From NCBI GenBank assembly GCA_039545295.1, contig BCIK01000004.1, positions 683,389 to 747,388 of the forward strand: a stretch of 64,000 nt of DNA, in the 5' to 3' direction. The notes below the pieces were generated by a model that saw only the letters and a program-made list of their open reading frames with translations, was not told the origin of the DNA and did no database searches. Origin of the DNA: Udeniomyces pyricola (lineage: Eukaryota; Basidiomycota; Tremellomycetes; Cystofilobasidiales; Mrakiaceae). A program made the position numbers and the translations under genes. Positions 61,240-64,000 of this stretch are shown here, one piece after another; the first letter of the stretch is position 1; every line of letters starts with the position of its first letter.

Positions 61240-63705
61240 CATGCATGCATAGAGGTTTTGGTTAACATCACAGAACAAGACCCCATGCAACTTCGTCAAG
61301 ATTGAATAAAGAAGAGAAAGAATTGAGTCATGCAGGGTTTTTTTTTTTTTCTTTGGTAAACACTCAACTGAGCATGTAGGTGACGCCATCGAGGTTCATA
61401 GCGTCAATGACTTTGAGCTCCTCGTCTGTGGCCGAAAGAAAGATGCAGCTAAGAAGGTAAAACGATGAGAAAAAAAAAAGCAGACATGGACCATACACAT
61501 TGATGGAAGAGTTCGTTTCTTAGTTCAGTCAAGTTTTTGCCTTCCAACCCGACAAGAGCGAACCCAACCCCCCCCCCCACCCCCTCCTCTCCTCCTGATC
61601 CAACATACAGCAAAACCCAAACAACAATAAAAATAAAAACAAAAGAACCTCTCACCCTGTAAGTGTCAGGAGGTACGGATAAAGGTGCTGCCAAGCCTTG
61701 ACGCCTTCACCTCGGGGTCCTTCCCCGCTCGGTTGGTCGTTCAAGACGAAGCAGATTTCGACGATCCGAACGACACCGGCGCTGCCGAGGGCCCAAGCGA
61801 GAACTTTGTGGACCAGGCTCGAGACTTCGAGTTTTTGGACGTGGCCTCCAAAACTTGAGGAAAGGCCGCCGTAGTCCGCACACGCACATACGCACATATA
61901 CACATACATACACGCACGAATCAAATGTCAAACCGAGGTAGGCAAGATTCAAGTCAAATTCGTTTGACCGTTGGATCAGTAAGAGAACGGCTTGCTTGCT
62001 TCAAGGCGCAGAATGACCGTTTGCGGCCGATTGAGGTTTGTTTTCCTTTCTTCCTCTAGGAACAGAGGCACTCACGCATATCCAGTCATGATGAAGACGA
62101 TGGCAGGGATGACATTTCGTTTCCCACCGAGCGACATGAACACACCTGAGATGACGCAAATCACCAAAGACAGACAGAGTGAGATCCCGGCAGTAAGCCG
62201 CAGAACATATATAGCCTGGATATCGGCTCGATCGAGATTGGATCAAGGGATGGAACATACCAAGCATTCCTCCTGCCCACCAGAGCAATCCTAAGCTACA
62301 TAGTTGGAAGGAAATACAATTGAGGAGAGAAGGAGTCTGAGCAGGTCTTCCAGACGATACGAAAGCCACGTTGCTATCGAATAAGATTGGTGAGACGGTG
62401 AGGATTGAGGCAACTCACCTGGTATGCTACATGATATAGTGGATAGAGATGGTGTCCATGTCAGGTCAGTTACTGTCACTTTCCTCTTCTCCTTCTTCTT
62501 TTGATCAGGCACCATACGTTTGAGATGACAGACCTGCATGTCTGCATTACAAATAGAAAGAAAAGACATACGCTGTAGGTCAGCGTGCGGTGTCGTACAG
62601 GTTGTTGACATGAAAAGTGAAGAGGGAACAGAATCACGAACCTTTATGTGACCAACCGTCACTGTGGCGCATTGAAAACGTGTTGATAATGCCGAATCTA
62701 GGAGAGAAAAACGAGTTCACATGCATCAAACGAAAGCAGGAAGAGGTTCAAGCTCAAAGAGATCTACGCTGGACCAGAAGTGAGTAAGGAGCAAAGAAGA
62801 GAAGACGTACGTCATGATCATGAGAGAATCATAGAGCTCCTGGCTCGTGCCTGTTCTTCTCAAGGCTTCCGTGCCCGCCGACATCATGATCGAAAGCAGG
62901 GTCGAATAGACGATAAAGGAAAGGCCAAATGTCCAGTGCGCCAGGCATTGCAACTGCTCCTCACCCAAACAATAGCCCAAGTACGTAAACGCCCCAAAGA
63001 GTGCCTGGGCAAAGCCAAGGAGCGGGAAGAGTCGCCCGAGAATACCATGAAGGCGAACGACGATGGATCGAAATCGCTCTCGGTGGGTTTTGAGGTAGAC
63101 GCCTGAAGCGGCTTGACCCGCGAGGACGAACAGGAGAGCCGTGGCCATCGGTCCGTCTGTACGTCGTAGCACAGTCAGTTGGTTGGTCGATACACGGTAT
63201 ACCAATGAGGAGTGAGCGATTTTTTTTGTAGTAGCTATTGTACAAGAAAAGAGAATTCAACGTGATGAGAACGTGCACACGTACGGACTGTATAGCGGTA
63301 TTCTCGAACACCCTGCTCAGCTCCGCCATGGTGATGGCCAAGGGTATAGCCCACGGCTGTCGTCAGCAGTATGGCTGTAGATTGAACAGGCACGTGATAA
63401 CGAGATTTCCTGCAGCAATCGAACAACGCTTACGTCAGTCAGTCAGTATGTATGGTTGTAGGTCATCGATCGGCTTGTATATCGGTCAAGTCGCGGTCCT
63501 CGTTGCCCCGACGCAGTTGGAACTCGTTTCCTCAGTAAGCTCGCAAGAACGAAGCTTACTTGAGTCCAAGGATCATGCCGAGGGGCAAGACGATTCCCCA
63601 GATGCATCCTTGCAGTACCATGTGGATCCAAATGAGCGAGCCCGGTGGGGTTGTGTCGTCGCTGAGGACGAGGTGGTGTTCGTGGCGAGGTTGGAATGAG
63701 GCCAT
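60634..63705 (-). CDS. Ytp1-like multi-spanning membrane protein (DUF2427 plus Ytp1 C-terminal)
   Basis: Eleven exons on the minus strand (63705-63560, 63409-63285, 63156-62811, 62697-62642, 62541-62534, 62426-62419, 62295-62261, 62145-62076, 61853-61656, 61448-61369, 61121-60634) join to about 519 aa. About ten hydrophobic segments are visible, beginning IWIHMVLQGCIWGIVLPLG, then VGYTLGHHHGG, LHGILGRLFPLLGFAQALFG, WSHKDMQHTSLGLLWWAGG, RNVIPAIVFIMTGYA, GVVRIVEICFVLND, TDEELKVID and LIMFSISFLIYLL. These match the order in fungal Ytp1-like proteins. The C-terminal 130 aa are soluble and rich in Arg, Glu and Ser. Function in fungi is unclear; conserved His/Trp suggest a redox or metal role in membranes. 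Two consecutive exons are only 8 nt and together encode part of DMQHTS. Its 3' end faces the cyclase gene. Confidence 0.9.
61210..61238. repeat. poly-A tract (poly-T on the coding strand) in a Ytp1-like intron
   Basis: About 29 A in the intron between 61368 and 61122. On the transcribed sense it is a T-run about 90 nt before the acceptor. Confidence 0.88.
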
Positions 63706-64000
63706 CGGAAAAAGGACAGAGCCAGGATGATCCGTGTCTGAGAGGGATGGCTAGTCGAGTGTGGGAGTCAAGGCGCAAAGACGAGGATCCAACGTTAGAG
63801 AAGGATGAGGAGAGGGGTCCTGGATATGAGAAGGCGACAACTTTAGAAGATCGGTGGACGTTGTAAGGGGGCCGAAGCCTGCATCCGACTGCGGTCTGGC
63901 TTTGAGTTATCGATCGGAAATCGGGGGAGACGCGTGCATGGAAAACACAGCTGATGCGATTGGTTCACGCAATGCAGATAGGTCACGTACACGTTACATG
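63706..64000. other. upstream flank of the Ytp1-like gene
   Basis: Purine-rich on the plus strand (pyrimidine-rich leader on the minus strand) next to the start codon at 63705. No further gene is visible before the window ends. Confidence 0.4.

Noticed and set aside
60634..61389. 251-aa minus-strand frame as an independent gene
   Set aside because: Its upstream part is intronic poly-T translated as Phe. Only 61121-60634 is coding, as the last exon of the Ytp1-like gene.
1..64000. tRNA genes, transposons, long terminal repeats and CRISPR arrays
   Set aside because: I looked for T-loop words, terminal repeats, transposase or reverse-transcriptase motifs and spaced repeats and found none that hold up. 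A tRNA scanner could still detect a split tRNA I missed.

Overview
The window is nuclear DNA of an intron-rich basidiomycete. Almost every gene is split by short introns (mostly about 45-250 nt) with GT-AG ends, a CTGAC or CTAAC branch motif and frequent very small exons. A three-gene mycosporine (UV sunscreen) locus, extreme intron density and microexons fit a basidiomycetous yeast such as the Phaffia/Xanthophyllomyces group (Cystofilobasidiales). That placement is inferred from gene content, not from a search. I rebuilt sixteen protein genes by joining exons so that the reading frame stays open through every junction. I saw no tRNA or rRNA gene, transposon or CRISPR array.

Layout, left to right. 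0.5-6.2 kb: a PhzF-family enzyme (minus) and a MATE transporter (plus) are divergent. 6.9-22.7 kb: a plus-strand run holds the cohesin loader SCC2/Mis4 (32 exons), the GPN-loop GTPase GPN2 and an SR splicing factor with a SWQDLKD pseudo-RRM. 22.7-25.5 kb is gene-free. 25.5-43.4 kb (all plus): a serine-rich orphan protein of about 1224 aa, a Rossmann-fold NAD(P)-binding protein, a Ran1/Sks1-type protein kinase, the meiotic MutS homologue MSH5 (27 exons) and a small F-box-like ORF. 43.8-49.1 kb: cytosolic leucyl-tRNA synthetase.

49.4-59.6 kb is the most interesting part. An aldo/keto reductase (minus), an ATP-grasp ligase (minus), a COMT-like O-methyltransferase (minus) and a desmethyl-4-deoxygadusol synthase (plus) lie together. 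The last three are the MysC, MysB and MysA steps: sedoheptulose 7-phosphate to desmethyl-4-deoxygadusol, to 4-deoxygadusol, to an amino-acid-conjugated mycosporine. The methyltransferase and cyclase genes are divergent and share a promoter region of about 1 kb. The adjacent aldo/keto reductase is a candidate tailoring enzyme, for example in forming the glutaminol side chain of fungal mycosporine-glutaminol. The window ends with a Ytp1-like multi-spanning membrane protein (minus) that converges on the cyclase gene.

Other points of interest: at least eight exons of 20 nt or less (two of 8 nt in one gene), four inferred GC-AG introns, a recurrent GTTCG 5' splice site, and an unusually long 681-nt intron in the SR-protein gene.
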